DNA of 64,000 nucleotides from Flagellimonas onchidii (GTDB taxonomy: Bacteria > Bacteroidota > Bacteroidia > Flavobacteriales > Flavobacteriaceae): NCBI RefSeq assembly GCF_004804315.1, contig NZ_SRXX01000005.1:1-64000 (forward strand). Direction: 5' to 3'. The first letter of the stretch is position 1, and the number at the start of each line of letters is the position of its first letter. The position numbers were made by a program, and so were the translations under genes. Shown piece after piece: positions 18,359-27,866 of this stretch. The notes under the pieces were generated by a model. The model did not search any database, was not told the DNA's origin, and saw only the letters and a program-made list of their open reading frames with translations.

Positions 18359-19417
18359 ATGACTGCATTATTAACATTGACTGTTTTAGTACTGGTAGCA
18401 ATCGCAATCTGGCAAATGACCAAGATTTTCGAATTGTCTCAACTAAAATCAGAATATTCAGAGGTGGCCAACGATTCAGATAACAATTACAATGGCTATC
18501 TATTATTTGCGTTTTTAATTTTTATCTACGGTATTACCATTTTTAGCTTTGCCAAGTACTCGAAGATGCTGTTGCCAGAGGCGTCATCTGCCCATGGCGG
18601 TGAGTACGATCAGTTAATGTGGGTATCATTTGCCATTATCTTTTTTGTGCAGTTCATTACCCAAGCTTTATTGCACTACTTCGGATATAAATATCGAGGA
18701 AGAGAAGGCCAAAAGGCACTTTTCTTTGCTGATAATGATCGGTTGGAGTTTATATGGACCATTATTCCAGTAATTGTTTTGGCTGGTTTGATTCTTTGGG
18801 GATTGTACACTTGGACCAATATTATGGATGTGAATGACGAGGATGACCCACTTATAGTTGAGCTTTATGCCCAACAATTTAACTGGACAGCTCGTTATGC
18901 AGGTGACGATAATGTATTAGGAGATGCAAGTGTTAGATTGATAGATATTGACCGTGCCAACGTGCTTGGTTTGGATGAGGCTGACCCTAATGCCGCTGAT
19001 GATGTAATTGTAAAAGAACTTCACTTGCCAGTGGGCAGAAAAGTGAACTTCATGATGCGATCACAAGATGTGTTGCATTCGGCTTACATGCCTCATTTTA
19101 GGGCCCAAATGAACTGTGTTCCGGGAATGATCACGCAATTTTCGTTTACGCCAACAATTACCACGGAAGAAATGCGCTTGAATCCGGACGTGGTTGATAA
19201 AGTAAAAAGAACCAACGAACTGCGGGCAAAATGGGCTGCCGAAGGCAAACCTAATTCAGAACCTTGGGAGTTTGATTATGTGCTCCTCTGTAACAAGATT
19301 TGCGGAAAATCACACTACAATATGCAAATGAAGATTATTGTGGAAACCGAAGAGGAGTTTAACAAGTGGTTGGCGGAACAGACCACGTTTGATCAAATTG
19401 TTACACCCGTCGAATAA
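18359..19417 (+). CDS. coxB: Cytochrome c oxidase subunit II (CuA)
   Basis: This is the CuA-bearing subunit that receives electrons from the Act complex. In 352 residues the cupredoxin domain carries the CuA ligands: H in DVLHSAYMPHF near 244 and CNKICGKSHYNM near 313-324 (two Cys, His, Met). The usual Ser-Glu between the cysteines is Asn-Lys here, but that ligand is a backbone carbonyl, so function can be kept. Four hydrophobic segments are seen (1-19, 46-64, 85-107, 132-151), where the textbook form has two. There is no C-terminal haem domain. Located between actF and coxA in the same operon. Confidence 0.94.
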   Translation: MTALLTLTVLVLVAIAIWQMTKIFELSQLKSEYSEVANDSDNNYNGYLLFAFLIFIYGITIFSFAKYSKMLLPEASSAHGGEYDQLMWVSFAIIFFVQFITQALLHYFGYKYRGREGQKALFFADNDRLEFIWTIIPVIVLAGLILWGLYTWTNIMDVNDEDDPLIVELYAQQFNWTARYAGDDNVLGDASVRLIDIDRANVLGLDEADPNAADDVIVKELHLPVGRKVNFMMRSQDVLHSAYMPHFRAQMNCVPGMITQFSFTPTITTEEMRLNPDVVDKVKRTNELRAKWAAEGKPNSEPWEFDYVLLCNKICGKSHYNMQMKIIVETEEEFNKWLAEQTTFDQIVTPVE

Positions 19418-19457
19418 TACTCATAGGATAGAACCTTTATAAAACTTAAAACAGATT

Positions 19458-21275
19458 ATGTCAGCTACAGGGCACGAACAAGGACACGACGATCACGGAC
19501 ATCATCATAAAGAAACCTTTATAACCAAATACATCTTTAGTCAAGACCATAAGATGATTGCTAAGCAATATCTTATTACTGGTGTTTTGATTATGGGCTT
19601 CATTGGAATTGCTATGTCATTGTTGTTTAGAATGCAATTGGCATGGCCAGGAGAATCTTTCTCTGTATTTGAAGCGTTTTTAGGTAAATGGGCTCCTGAT
19701 GGGGTTATGGATGCAGATATTTATTTAGGTTTGGTTACCATGCACGGAACCATTATGGTGTTCTTTGTACTTACCGCTGGCTTGAGTGGTACATTCAGTA
19801 ACCTATTGATTCCGTTGCAGATTGGTGCACGTGATATGGCATCTGGATTCCTAAATATGCTTTCATTTTGGATGTTCTTTGTCTCGGCCGTAATTATGGT
19901 CATTTCATTATTTGTTGAGGCAGGGCCAGCAGCAGCAGGATGGACGATATATCCACCGTTGAGCGCATTACCTATGGCACAGCCCGGTTCGGGTGCCGGT
20001 ATGACATTATGGTTGGTATCCATGGCGGTATTTATTGCCTCGTCACTTTTGGGGTCTTTGAACTACATTGTTACTGTTTTGAACTTAAGAACCAAAGGAA
20101 TGTCAATGACACGTTTGCCATTGACTATTTGGGCTTTCTTCGTAACTGCCGTAATCGGTGTAATTTCTTTCCCTGTGCTTCTTTCAGCAGCTTTGTTGTT
20201 GATAATGGATAGGAGCTTTGGCACATCTTTCTTCTTGTCCGATATTTTTATTCAGGGAGAAGTATTGCACTATCAAGGTGGATCTCCGGTATTGTTTGAG
20301 CACTTGTTCTGGTTCTTGGGCCACCCAGAGGTTTATATTGTTATACTTCCGGCAATGGGTATTGTATCCGAAGTAATGGCGGTAAATGCCCGTAAACCTA
20401 TTTTTGGATATCGTGCTATGATTGCTTCCATTTTAGCTATTGCATTCTTATCTACCATTGTTTGGGGACACCATATGTTTATTTCTGGAATGAACCCATT
20501 CCTAGGATCTGTATTTACGTTTACAACCTTGTTGATTGCAATTCCATCTGCGGTAAAAGCATTTAACTGGATAACCACTATTTGGAAAGGGAATCTGCAG
20601 CTCAACCCAGGAATGCTCTTTTCCATTGGTATGGTTTCAACCTTCATCACTGGAGGTCTAACGGGAATCATTCTTGGAGATAGTACACTTGATATCAATG
20701 TTCACGATACATATTTTGTTGTGGCCCACTTCCACTTGGTGATGGGTATTTCCGCATTGTATGGTCTTTTTGCAGGAGTGTATCATTGGTTCCCTAAAAT
20801 GTTCCAAGGTAGAATGATGAACAAGAATTTGGGTTATGTACATTTTTGGGTAACGGCTATTGGTTCCTATGGAATTTTCTTCCCTATGCATTTTGTAGGT
20901 ATGGCAGGGGTTCCTCGTAGATATTATGAGAACACAGCTTTCCCAATGTTTGATGAGTTGACCAACGTTCAGATATTGATGACGGTATTTGCAATCATCA
21001 CAGCTGCGGTTCAGTTGGTGTTTGTATTCAACTTTGTAAGAAGTATTTACTACGGAAAAAGAGGTCCATTGAACCCTTGGAAAGCCAATACTTTGGAATG
21101 GACTGCACCGCAAGAACATATCCACGGTAACTGGCCAGGAGCAATTCCTCATGTGCATCGTTGGGCTTACGACTATAGTAAAACCTATGAAAATGGAGAA
21201 TATATTCTTCCTGGGCAAGATTTTGTTCCGCAAACAGTTCCTTTACAGGAAAATGAAGAAGAGCTTCATCATTAA
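19458..21275 (+). CDS. coxA: Cytochrome c oxidase subunit I (aa3-type, type A1)
   Basis: Subunit I holds haem a and the haem a3-CuB site that reduces oxygen and pumps protons. The 605 residues include the D-channel residues N, D and N in SNLLIPLQIGARDMASGFLN, the CuB-Tyr motif GHPEVY with the conserved glutamate, the paired CuB histidines in WGHHMF, the K-channel lysine in IPSAVKAFNW, and the haem ligands in HDTYFVVAHFHLVM. The N-terminus GHEQGHDDHGHHH is histidine-rich. It is the last gene of the operon, followed by a strong terminator. Subunits III and IV and the assembly genes lie about 24 kb away at 44-49 kb. Confidence 0.97.
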   Translation: MSATGHEQGHDDHGHHHKETFITKYIFSQDHKMIAKQYLITGVLIMGFIGIAMSLLFRMQLAWPGESFSVFEAFLGKWAPDGVMDADIYLGLVTMHGTIMVFFVLTAGLSGTFSNLLIPLQIGARDMASGFLNMLSFWMFFVSAVIMVISLFVEAGPAAAGWTIYPPLSALPMAQPGSGAGMTLWLVSMAVFIASSLLGSLNYIVTVLNLRTKGMSMTRLPLTIWAFFVTAVIGVISFPVLLSAALLLIMDRSFGTSFFLSDIFIQGEVLHYQGGSPVLFEHLFWFLGHPEVYIVILPAMGIVSEVMAVNARKPIFGYRAMIASILAIAFLSTIVWGHHMFISGMNPFLGSVFTFTTLLIAIPSAVKAFNWITTIWKGNLQLNPGMLFSIGMVSTFITGGLTGIILGDSTLDINVHDTYFVVAHFHLVMGISALYGLFAGVYHWFPKMFQGRMMNKNLGYVHFWVTAIGSYGIFFPMHFVGMAGVPRRYYENTAFPMFDELTNVQILMTVFAIITAAVQLVFVFNFVRSIYYGKRGPLNPWKANTLEWTAPQEHIHGNWPGAIPHVHRWAYDYSKTYENGEYILPGQDFVPQTVPLQENEEELHH

Positions 21276-21291
21276 AGATTTTCAATAAGAT

Positions 21292-21322
21292 AAAAGCCCA
21301 TCCTTTTGGATGGGCTTTTTTT
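21292..21322 (+). terminator. Terminator of the act-cox operon
   Basis: AAAAGCCCATCC pairs with GGATGGGCTTTT around TTTT (21304-21307), followed by a T-run to 21322. Confidence 0.92.
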
Positions 21323-21394
21323 GTTCAAGCAATTTGGTATGGCAATTGTGTCTGTAATTATAATATCTTTAATAACCCTTAAAGCGAACACAAA

Positions 21395-22219
21395 GTGAAA
21401 AATTTAGCTATTCTACTGTTGTTATTGTGCCATATTGCTGTAGTGGCCCAACGTAAGCCTAAAATAAAAGGAAGTCGGATTGTTACTGAAGTAAATGGTG
21501 AACTTCCCGCATTCAATGCGATACAATTGAATGATGATTTGGATATTGTTTTAAAAAAATCTTTTGGCCCCGGTTATGAAATTGTGGCCGATGATAACTT
21601 AATCGACATCCTAAAGTTTAAGGTAGAGGACAGCACCCTTGTTATTAGCTCCTTTTATAACGTTACCGCGAAGAAACAGTTTGATATTACAATTAATTAT
21701 ACCGAACTCAAAGCAATTACGTTGAAAAAGGGAAGTATAATTGCAGATGATATAATAAGTAGTGATGAACTTTTTGTAGATACTTTTGAAAATACAAGGT
21801 TGAACCTTAAAGCAAGTGCATCTGTGATGGATATCAACATGGAAGGCATTAGCAAAGGTGATTTCAATGTCGATGTAGATTCCTTGAATGTAAGTTTGGG
21901 CAATAGGGCAGAAGCATTTATTTATGCCGTCAATGAGGTCAGTTTGGTGGAACTTGACGCAAACGGAATGTTGACCTTGGAAGGAACATCGGATAGGATA
22001 CAGGCAAATTTATCTGGGAATTCCAGATATAAAGGACAGACGATGGAAGCAGGCTCATTTAATATCAATATTGAAAATACGGCAAGTGCTAGGGTATATG
22101 CATTTCGAGATTTGGAACTTAATGCAAAAGGGAATACGAAAACATACCTTTATGGCAATCCTCAAATTACAGTGTTGGAGTTTTTGGATACTGCCCAACT
22201 TATTAAAAAACTGGAATAG
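21395..22219 (+). CDS. Exported DUF2807 (putative auto-transporter adhesin head) protein
   Basis: The 274-residue protein starts at GTG 21395 with a clear signal peptide (MKNLAILLLLLCHIAVVA, then Q). The rest is a right-handed beta-helix-like repeat: FNAIQLNDDLDIVLKKS, then LKAITLKKGSIIADD, then repeated short strands such as LNLKASASVMDINMEG and AFIYAVNEVSLVELDANG. This is the DUF2807 pattern common in Bacteroidota, whose function is poorly known. It has its own leader of about 70 nt after the coxA terminator and ends 1 nt from the convergent gene's stop. Confidence 0.8.
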   Translation: MKNLAILLLLLCHIAVVAQRKPKIKGSRIVTEVNGELPAFNAIQLNDDLDIVLKKSFGPGYEIVADDNLIDILKFKVEDSTLVISSFYNVTAKKQFDITINYTELKAITLKKGSIIADDIISSDELFVDTFENTRLNLKASASVMDINMEGISKGDFNVDVDSLNVSLGNRAEAFIYAVNEVSLVELDANGMLTLEGTSDRIQANLSGNSRYKGQTMEAGSFNINIENTASARVYAFRDLELNAKGNTKTYLYGNPQITVLEFLDTAQLIKKLE

Positions 22220-22220
22220 C

Positions 22221-24485
22221 TCATTTTGTTATGGGAGCGGTAAGGCAATGTTGCGGTATTCCAAACCCATCGACCAAAACCTCGATGTGCGGGCGAAGTT
22301 CGGTGGATAAACGTTCTACTCGCTGTCGAATCGCTTTCGATTTAACCCCACCAAAATATCCCTGCTCCAAATACCATCTTGAATCGATATGCAATTCGTT
22401 AAGGGCGTAAAGTGCTCCTGCTTTTTGCATTAAACTTTTATACTTTTCATCAGGTATTGTAGTGCAATATTCAGAAAATGTCTGATATGCCAAATCTACA
22501 CTATAAGCCTTTCCCAAGGCCAATAAATGCGTTTGGACCTTTAAAAAGGCCTGGTAAGAAGGAATACCCTTTTTAATATAGTTTCGAATACGCATTGCCA
22601 AGGTATAGGTCAACCTACGAGTTCTATAATCAAACGCATGCCTATGGAATTTTGAATTGTACAAATGCTCGGAATCCACCTTGTTTGAATAAATAGGATT
22701 GATGGTGCTTAACTTATCAGATAATTGGGTACGAAGTAATTTTAACACAGAAGTGAACCCTGCGCTATTGAACTCAGCCTTGAAGTCCGAAAGAATTCCT
22801 TTGGCGGCAAGTTGCAGCAATACATTGTTATCTCCTTCAAAAGTGGTGAATATATCTACATCCCCTTTAAGGTCGGTAATTCGATTTTCCAACAGATACC
22901 CTTTTCCACCGCAAGCTTCCCTGCATTCTTGAATGGTACTATTGGCAAACCAGGTAATGATTGACTTTAATCCAGCTACCTGTGTTTCAATTTTTCTCTT
23001 GTCAACCTGAGCGTCATTGCTGTACCTTTGCATGATTTCTTCTAAAGTAAAATGATAGACATAGGCACTGGCAACAGCTGGAGTTAAACGAAGTTGATGA
23101 GTGGGATAGTCCATAATCAAATCCTCTTGAATTTTGACACTGTCATTAAACTGTCTTCGGTTCAGTGCATACTTTACCGCAATGGCCAAGGCCATTTTAG
23201 CACCTCCCAGAGCACCTTTGGCCACACAGATGCGTCCGCCGACCAGAGTTCCTAACATAGTGAAAAACCTCTTGTTGGGGTTTTTTATGGTGGAAAAATA
23301 GGTGCCATCATCCTTAATTTCCCCATATTTGTCCAATAGATTCTCTCGAGGTACACTTATTTGGTCAAACCATATCTTCCCATTATCAACCCCGTTCAAT
23401 CCGAGTTTGTAGCCGTTGTCTTTGATGGTTACTCCTTTAAGTAAATCATGATTTTCATCCCGTAGCGGAACCAAAATGGCATGGACGCCTTCATTCTTTC
23501 CATCCACAATAAGTTGCGCAAACACCGAAGCCATTTTAGAGTGTAAGGCGTTTCCAATGTATTCCTTGTTGTCGTTTTGACCAGGTGTATGGATTATGAT
23601 GGAATCAGTTTTTTTATCATATGTAGCGGTTGTTCTTATGCCCCTTACGTTAGAACCGTGTCCTGTTTCCGTCATGGCAAAGCATCCTAGCAGTTTCGCC
23701 TTTCCTGCATCACCTAAATAAATATCATGATGTTTCTTTGTGCCCAATTTTTGTATGCTTCCCCCAAAAAGTCCAAATTGAACCCCGAATTTTACAGCAA
23801 GACTACCATCAACAAACATCAAATGTTCAAATATGGCTGCATAGGAGGGCATGTTGTCGGTTCCTCCATAAGGTTTGGGATAGGCCATGGCACCGTATCC
23901 TTTTTCACCTAAAAGGGAAACCTGTTTCAATACTTTGTTTCTGAATGCGTCCTTGTCTCGAAGGATACTCCATTTAAAAATATCTTGGTTTAAAAAAGTT
24001 CGAAACGCATCAATCTCAGCAGAGTGATTTCCTTTAAGTAAGGTATCAAAGCTTGCAGCATTGTATAGATTGGAGGTTTTTTCATGCTCAACTTCCACAT
24101 CAAACAAGTGGTTGTAGTGGTTTGGTTGTATGCCTAAATTTATTTCGATGTGCTTTAAATGCTCGTTAAAGTCGCACTGATCGCAATACGCATTGCCCAA
24201 ACGCTGGCTCAAAAATGCCAAAGGATAAGTGTCACTCTCAACAAGTTTCACTTTGGAACTGGCTATGGTTTGCTTCCATCGCTTAAATTCTTGTTCTGTT
24301 GGAGGTTGTTCCCGATTCAGCCATAGCAATAATTGCTTCTTTTCATCCGGATTTAATATGGGATCATCTTCTATGGTTTTTTTTACGACCGAAACCTCCG
24401 AAGCCGAAAGCAAATCGTCTGACCAGATTACGTAAAAGAAAGGTATGTATTGTAAAATGCCAATGGGGTAATTGGATGTTGCCAT
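22221..24485 (-). CDS. Acyl-CoA dehydrogenase/oxidase family flavoprotein
   Basis: This 754-residue protein follows the acyl-CoA oxidase layout: an N-terminal helical part (1-140), the FAD-binding middle domain with CFAMTETGHGSNVRGI near 265, and a C-terminal helical domain containing EACGGKGYLLENRI and TFEGDNNVLLQL, whose glutamate aligns with the catalytic base of peroxisomal acyl-CoA oxidases. It should carry out the first step of fatty acid beta-oxidation on FAD. Whether electrons go to oxygen or to an electron-transfer flavoprotein cannot be told from the sequence. The final residues (QHCLTAPITK) do not resemble a peroxisomal signal. It stands alone, diverging from ruvB. Confidence 0.85.
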   Translation of the reverse strand: MATSNYPIGILQYIPFFYVIWSDDLLSASEVSVVKKTIEDDPILNPDEKKQLLLWLNREQPPTEQEFKRWKQTIASSKVKLVESDTYPLAFLSQRLGNAYCDQCDFNEHLKHIEINLGIQPNHYNHLFDVEVEHEKTSNLYNAASFDTLLKGNHSAEIDAFRTFLNQDIFKWSILRDKDAFRNKVLKQVSLLGEKGYGAMAYPKPYGGTDNMPSYAAIFEHLMFVDGSLAVKFGVQFGLFGGSIQKLGTKKHHDIYLGDAGKAKLLGCFAMTETGHGSNVRGIRTTATYDKKTDSIIIHTPGQNDNKEYIGNALHSKMASVFAQLIVDGKNEGVHAILVPLRDENHDLLKGVTIKDNGYKLGLNGVDNGKIWFDQISVPRENLLDKYGEIKDDGTYFSTIKNPNKRFFTMLGTLVGGRICVAKGALGGAKMALAIAVKYALNRRQFNDSVKIQEDLIMDYPTHQLRLTPAVASAYVYHFTLEEIMQRYSNDAQVDKRKIETQVAGLKSIITWFANSTIQECREACGGKGYLLENRITDLKGDVDIFTTFEGDNNVLLQLAAKGILSDFKAEFNSAGFTSVLKLLRTQLSDKLSTINPIYSNKVDSEHLYNSKFHRHAFDYRTRRLTYTLAMRIRNYIKKGIPSYQAFLKVQTHLLALGKAYSVDLAYQTFSEYCTTIPDEKYKSLMQKAGALYALNELHIDSRWYLEQGYFGGVKSKAIRQRVERLSTELRPHIEVLVDGFGIPQHCLTAPITK

Positions 24486-24611
24486 ATTATACGGAATTGA
24501 GGAATGATATTTTATGTATCTAATTTAAGCCATAGATTTTTAAGAAGAGCCTACATATGCATACCTCTGGTTATTTTGATGGAATAGGTTTCAAGTACTT
24601 GGGGTTTCAAC

Positions 24612-24619
24612 TATATTTG
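24612..24619 (+). promoter_or_regulatory. Putative -7 element of ruvB-queG
   Basis: TATATTTG matches TAnnTTTG. It ends only 7 nt before the ruvB ATG at 24627, so the mRNA would have almost no leader. The -33 element is not clear. Confidence 0.45.
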
Positions 24620-24626
24620 TTAGGAT

Positions 24627-25649
24627 ATGAATGAAAACCTAGACCCGACATCAGATAATTTTTCGCAGGAAGAACTGGATATCGAAAGGGCTTTGCGGCC
24701 CATTACCTTTGATGATTTTACTGGTCAAGAACAGGTGTTGGAAAACTTGAAGGTTTTTGTTCAGGCCGCCAACCTGAGAGGTGAAGCATTGGACCATACT
24801 TTGTTTCATGGTCCTCCTGGATTGGGGAAAACTACATTGGCGCATATTTTGGCGAACGAATTGGGAGTGGGCATTAAGATTACCTCTGGCCCTGTTTTGG
24901 ACAAACCAGGCGATTTGGCCGGGCTTTTGACCAATTTGGAGGAAAGGGATGTGCTGTTTATTGATGAGATTCATCGTCTAAGTCCCATCGTAGAGGAATA
25001 TCTCTACTCCGCAATGGAGGATTATAAGATTGATATTATGATTGAGACAGGCCCCAATGCCCGTACGGTTCAAATCAATTTGAGTCCTTTTACTCTGGTG
25101 GGGGCTACTACGCGTTCCGGATTGCTCACAGCACCGATGCGGGCAAGATTTGGTATTCAAAGTCGATTACAATATTATAACACCGAACTACTTTCGACCA
25201 TTGTTGAACGAAGCGCGGATATTCTTAAAGTGCCCATTACCAATGAGGCTGCAATCGAAATAGCAGGCAGAAGTCGTGGCACTCCCAGAATCTGCAACGC
25301 TCTTTTACGTAGAGTTCGGGATTTTGCTCAGATAAAAGGTGACGGAAATATTGATATGAATATCTCTAAATTCGGGCTCAAAGCGCTTAATGTCGATGCC
25401 CATGGTCTGGATGAGATGGACAACAAAATTCTGAGCACTATAATTGACAAGTTTAAAGGTGGTCCTGTTGGGATAACAACTTTGGCCACCGCGGTTTCTG
25501 AAAGTGCAGAAACCATTGAGGAGGTATACGAACCTTTTTTAATCCAACAAGGATTCATTATGCGTACTCCAAGAGGGCGAGAGGTAACCGAATTGGCCTA
25601 CAGGCATTTGGGTAAATTAAAAGGAGGGACACAGGAGGGACTATTTTAA
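24627..25649 (+). CDS. ruvB: Holliday junction branch-migration helicase RuvB
   Basis: RuvB is the hexameric AAA+ motor that drives Holliday junction migration with RuvA. The 340 residues contain the N-terminal [13 protein letters not shown], Walker [16 protein letters not shown] near 64-78, Walker B FIDEIHRL near 113-120, sensor 1 GATTRSG near 155, the arginine finger region [11 protein letters not shown], and the C-terminal winged helix with [18 protein letters not shown]. Length and motifs are all standard. It is followed 1 nt later by queG, so the two are co-transcribed. ruvA lies separately at 33142. Confidence 0.98.
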   Translation: MNENLDPTSDNFSQEELDIERALRPITFDDFTGQEQVLENLKVFVQAANLRGEALDHTLFHGPPGLGKTTLAHILANELGVGIKITSGPVLDKPGDLAGLLTNLEERDVLFIDEIHRLSPIVEEYLYSAMEDYKIDIMIETGPNARTVQINLSPFTLVGATTRSGLLTAPMRARFGIQSRLQYYNTELLSTIVERSADILKVPITNEAAIEIAGRSRGTPRICNALLRRVRDFAQIKGDGNIDMNISKFGLKALNVDAHGLDEMDNKILSTIIDKFKGGPVGITTLATAVSESAETIEEVYEPFLIQQGFIMRTPRGREVTELAYRHLGKLKGGTQEGLF

Positions 25650-25650
25650 G

Positions 25651-26574
25651 TTGAACCCAAAAAAAGGATATACAGAATTGATTAAGACCGAAGCCAAGCG
25701 CCTCGGTTTTTTGTCTTGTGGCATATCCAAAGCAGAATTTCTGGAGGAAGAGGCACCTCGTTTAGAAAAATGGCTTAACCAGAACATGCATGGGGAGATG
25801 CGGTACATGGAAAATCATTTTGATAAAAGGTTGGATCCCACAAAATTGGTTGAGGGGTCAAAATCTGTAGTTTCTTTATTGCTGAATTACTTTCCTTCCG
25901 AGCAACAGAACCCAGAATCCTATAAAATTTCCAAGTATGCCTATGGTACCGATTATCACTTTGTGATAAAGGATAAGCTTAAAAGCTTGTTGAGTTTTAT
26001 CCAAGAGGAAATCGGAGAAGTTCATGGAAGGGCATTTGTTGATTCCGCACCGGTATTGGACAAGGCTTGGGCAGCCCGGAGTGGTTTGGGTTGGGTAGGC
26101 AAGCATAGCAACCTTTTGACCCAACAAGTAGGATCTTTTTACTTTATTGCCGAACTTATCATTGATTTGGAACTGGAATACGATTCACCGGTAACGGACC
26201 ATTGTGGTACTTGCACGGCTTGTATTGATGCCTGCCCGACCGAAGCTATAGTTGAACCCTACGTTGTGGATGGGAGCAAGTGTATTTCTTATTTTACTAT
26301 TGAATTGAAAGACAGCATTCCTTCAGCATTTCACGGGAAGTTCGATGACTGGATGTTCGGTTGTGATGTATGTCAAGACGTTTGTCCATGGAACCGATTT
26401 TCAAAACCACATCAAGAACCCTTGTTCAACCCGCACCCCGAATTGTTGTCCATGACCAAAAAGGATTGGGAGGAAATCACGGAAGATTTTTTTAGGCAAG
26501 TTTTCAAAAAGTCTGCGGTAAAGCGCACCAAATATACTGGCCTAAAAAGAAATATCGATTTACTTTCGAGTTGA
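25651..26574 (+). CDS. queG: Epoxyqueuosine reductase QueG
   Basis: QueG performs the last step of tRNA queuosine synthesis, reducing epoxyqueuosine with cobalamin and two 4Fe-4S clusters. The 307 residues hold the catalytic region [16 protein letters not shown] near 131-146, then the two cluster motifs [12 protein letters not shown] near 188-199 and [11 protein letters not shown] near 241-251, with C209 in [10 protein letters not shown] completing the set. The start is TTG at 25651; no ATG exists nearby that would keep the N-terminal helix. Its last 15 nt overlap the 3' end of the convergent lacI-type gene. Confidence 0.95.
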   Translation: MNPKKGYTELIKTEAKRLGFLSCGISKAEFLEEEAPRLEKWLNQNMHGEMRYMENHFDKRLDPTKLVEGSKSVVSLLLNYFPSEQQNPESYKISKYAYGTDYHFVIKDKLKSLLSFIQEEIGEVHGRAFVDSAPVLDKAWAARSGLGWVGKHSNLLTQQVGSFYFIAELIIDLELEYDSPVTDHCGTCTACIDACPTEAIVEPYVVDGSKCISYFTIELKDSIPSAFHGKFDDWMFGCDVCQDVCPWNRFSKPHQEPLFNPHPELLSMTKKDWEEITEDFFRQVFKKSAVKRTKYTGLKRNIDLLSS

Positions 26575-27585
26575 AGATGCTCTCACAATGATTTCGGTTG
26601 GTAGAATAATGGTTTCGTGCTCAATATGCTGATTTTCCTTTCTTCTTTTCAATTGGGAAAATAGTGTATTGAAAGCTATTTTTCCCATTGAGTAACTTGG
26701 TTGTGCTACGGTGGATAAGGAAGGAGTGATTACCGAGGACAAAAACCAATTTCCGAAACCGATGATGGCAATGTCATTTGGAATGTCAACACCCTGATCT
26801 TTGAGCTCGGCCATGGCGCCAACAGCAATCATGTCAGTGTTGACAAAAATCCCATCGATTTTATGTCTCTTGCTCAACATTTTGCGGGCATTTTCCTTAC
26901 CAATGTCAAAGCTCATTTCCTTACAGTGATAAACATTCGACTCGTTAAATTCTAAATCAAATTCTGCGAGGGCTTTTTTATATCCTTCGTAGCGGTCGAT
27001 AGAATTTTGAGAAGTTAGAGGGCCTCTAAAATGTGCTATTTTGTTGCAGCCGGCCTCAATCAAATGTTTTGTGGCTTCATACCCGGCTTTCACATCGTCA
27101 ATAATCACTTTAGAGCAAGGCACTGTTTTTCCAATTTTGTCGAACATTACGATGGGGAGGTCAATGGCTTGTGCTTCAAAAAGGTGGAAATATTCTACAG
27201 TTTCATCTGCTAGTGCGATTAGGATGCCGTCAACCTGCTTGTCCATTAAGAATTCTATTCTTTTCTTTTCAATTTCCAGATTTTGATTGGATTGCAATAT
27301 GATGACCGTATACCCATTTTTTTCGGCTTCCTCAATAACACCTTTGACTACACTCGAAAAAAACTGATGTACAATTTCTGGAATGACCAAACCAATTGTT
27401 TTGGATTCTTGTGTTCGAAGATTTACAGCAAACGCATTGGGTTTATAATTTAGTTCGGCTGCGGCTTGTTTCACCCGATCTATGGTTTTTTGACTTACAT
27501 CAGGGTATGATCTCAGCGCTTTTGAAACCGTTGTCACCGAAATATTCAAACTTAAAGCAATCTGTTGGAGGGTTGTTCTGCTCAT
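26560..27585 (-). CDS. LacI-family transcription regulator of the sucrose phosphorylase module
   Basis: This 341-residue regulator has an N-terminal DNA-binding helix-turn-helix ([20 protein letters not shown], 4-23) and hinge helix region [14 protein letters not shown], followed by a periplasmic-binding-protein-like sensor domain starting TIGLVIPEI. It is divergent from the sucrose phosphorylase and sugar transporter genes, and a perfect LacI-type palindrome at 27639-27652 lies over the -33 area of its own promoter. Control of that operon by a sugar or sugar phosphate, with autoregulation, is a reasonable inference. Its 3' end overlaps queG by 15 nt on the other strand. Confidence 0.9.
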   Translation of the reverse strand: MSRTTLQQIALSLNISVTTVSKALRSYPDVSQKTIDRVKQAAAELNYKPNAFAVNLRTQESKTIGLVIPEIVHQFFSSVVKGVIEEAEKNGYTVIILQSNQNLEIEKKRIEFLMDKQVDGILIALADETVEYFHLFEAQAIDLPIVMFDKIGKTVPCSKVIIDDVKAGYEATKHLIEAGCNKIAHFRGPLTSQNSIDRYEGYKKALAEFDLEFNESNVYHCKEMSFDIGKENARKMLSKRHKIDGIFVNTDMIAVGAMAELKDQGVDIPNDIAIIGFGNWFLSSVITPSLSTVAQPSYSMGKIAFNTLFSQLKRRKENQHIEHETIILPTEIIVRASSTRK

Positions 27586-27615
27586 AAGTTGGATGATTGC
27601 TGGTCACTGTCTAAT

Positions 27616-27623
27616 CAAAAATA
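27616..27623 (-). promoter_or_regulatory. Putative -7 element of the lacI-type gene
   Basis: On the minus strand this reads TATTTTTG, matching TAnnTTTG, with a predicted start near 27610, about 25 nt before the ATG. The operator at 27639-27652 would cover its -33 region. Confidence 0.5.
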
Positions 27624-27638
27624 GCAAATTGTCAGAAT

Positions 27639-27652
27639 CGAAAACGTTTTCG
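27639..27652. promoter_or_regulatory. Perfect LacI-family operator palindrome
   Basis: CGAAAACGTTTTCG is a perfect 14-bp palindrome with the central CG typical of LacI/GalR/CcpA-type operators. It lies in the 281-nt gap between the regulator and the phosphorylase. The rest of the gap holds a hairpin at 27779-27810 and no gene. Confidence 0.8.
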
Positions 27653-27778
27653 TCAAGAAAAACTACCAAGAGTAAAATTCAAATCCTAAATTAGAGAATC
27701 AATAACCTATTCCTTAGGATTATTGAGATTAGGTTAAGTGATTGTCAATCAGTATTTTTTGATGAATGGGATTTGTAA

Positions 27779-27810
27779 AAGAGTGAAAGTTTGATAAGAC
27801 TTTCGCTCTT
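27779..27810 (+). promoter_or_regulatory. Leader hairpin before sucrose phosphorylase
   Basis: AAGAGTGAAAGT (27779-27790) pairs with ACTTTCGCTCTT (27799-27810) with one G-T pair. Only a short T-run precedes the stop of pairing, so it may be a leader structure and not a terminator. Confidence 0.5.
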
Positions 27811-27866
27811 TGCATTTATGTTAGATTGACTTGTAAGCCTTCAGTTCAAAATTGAAAAAAAGACTG

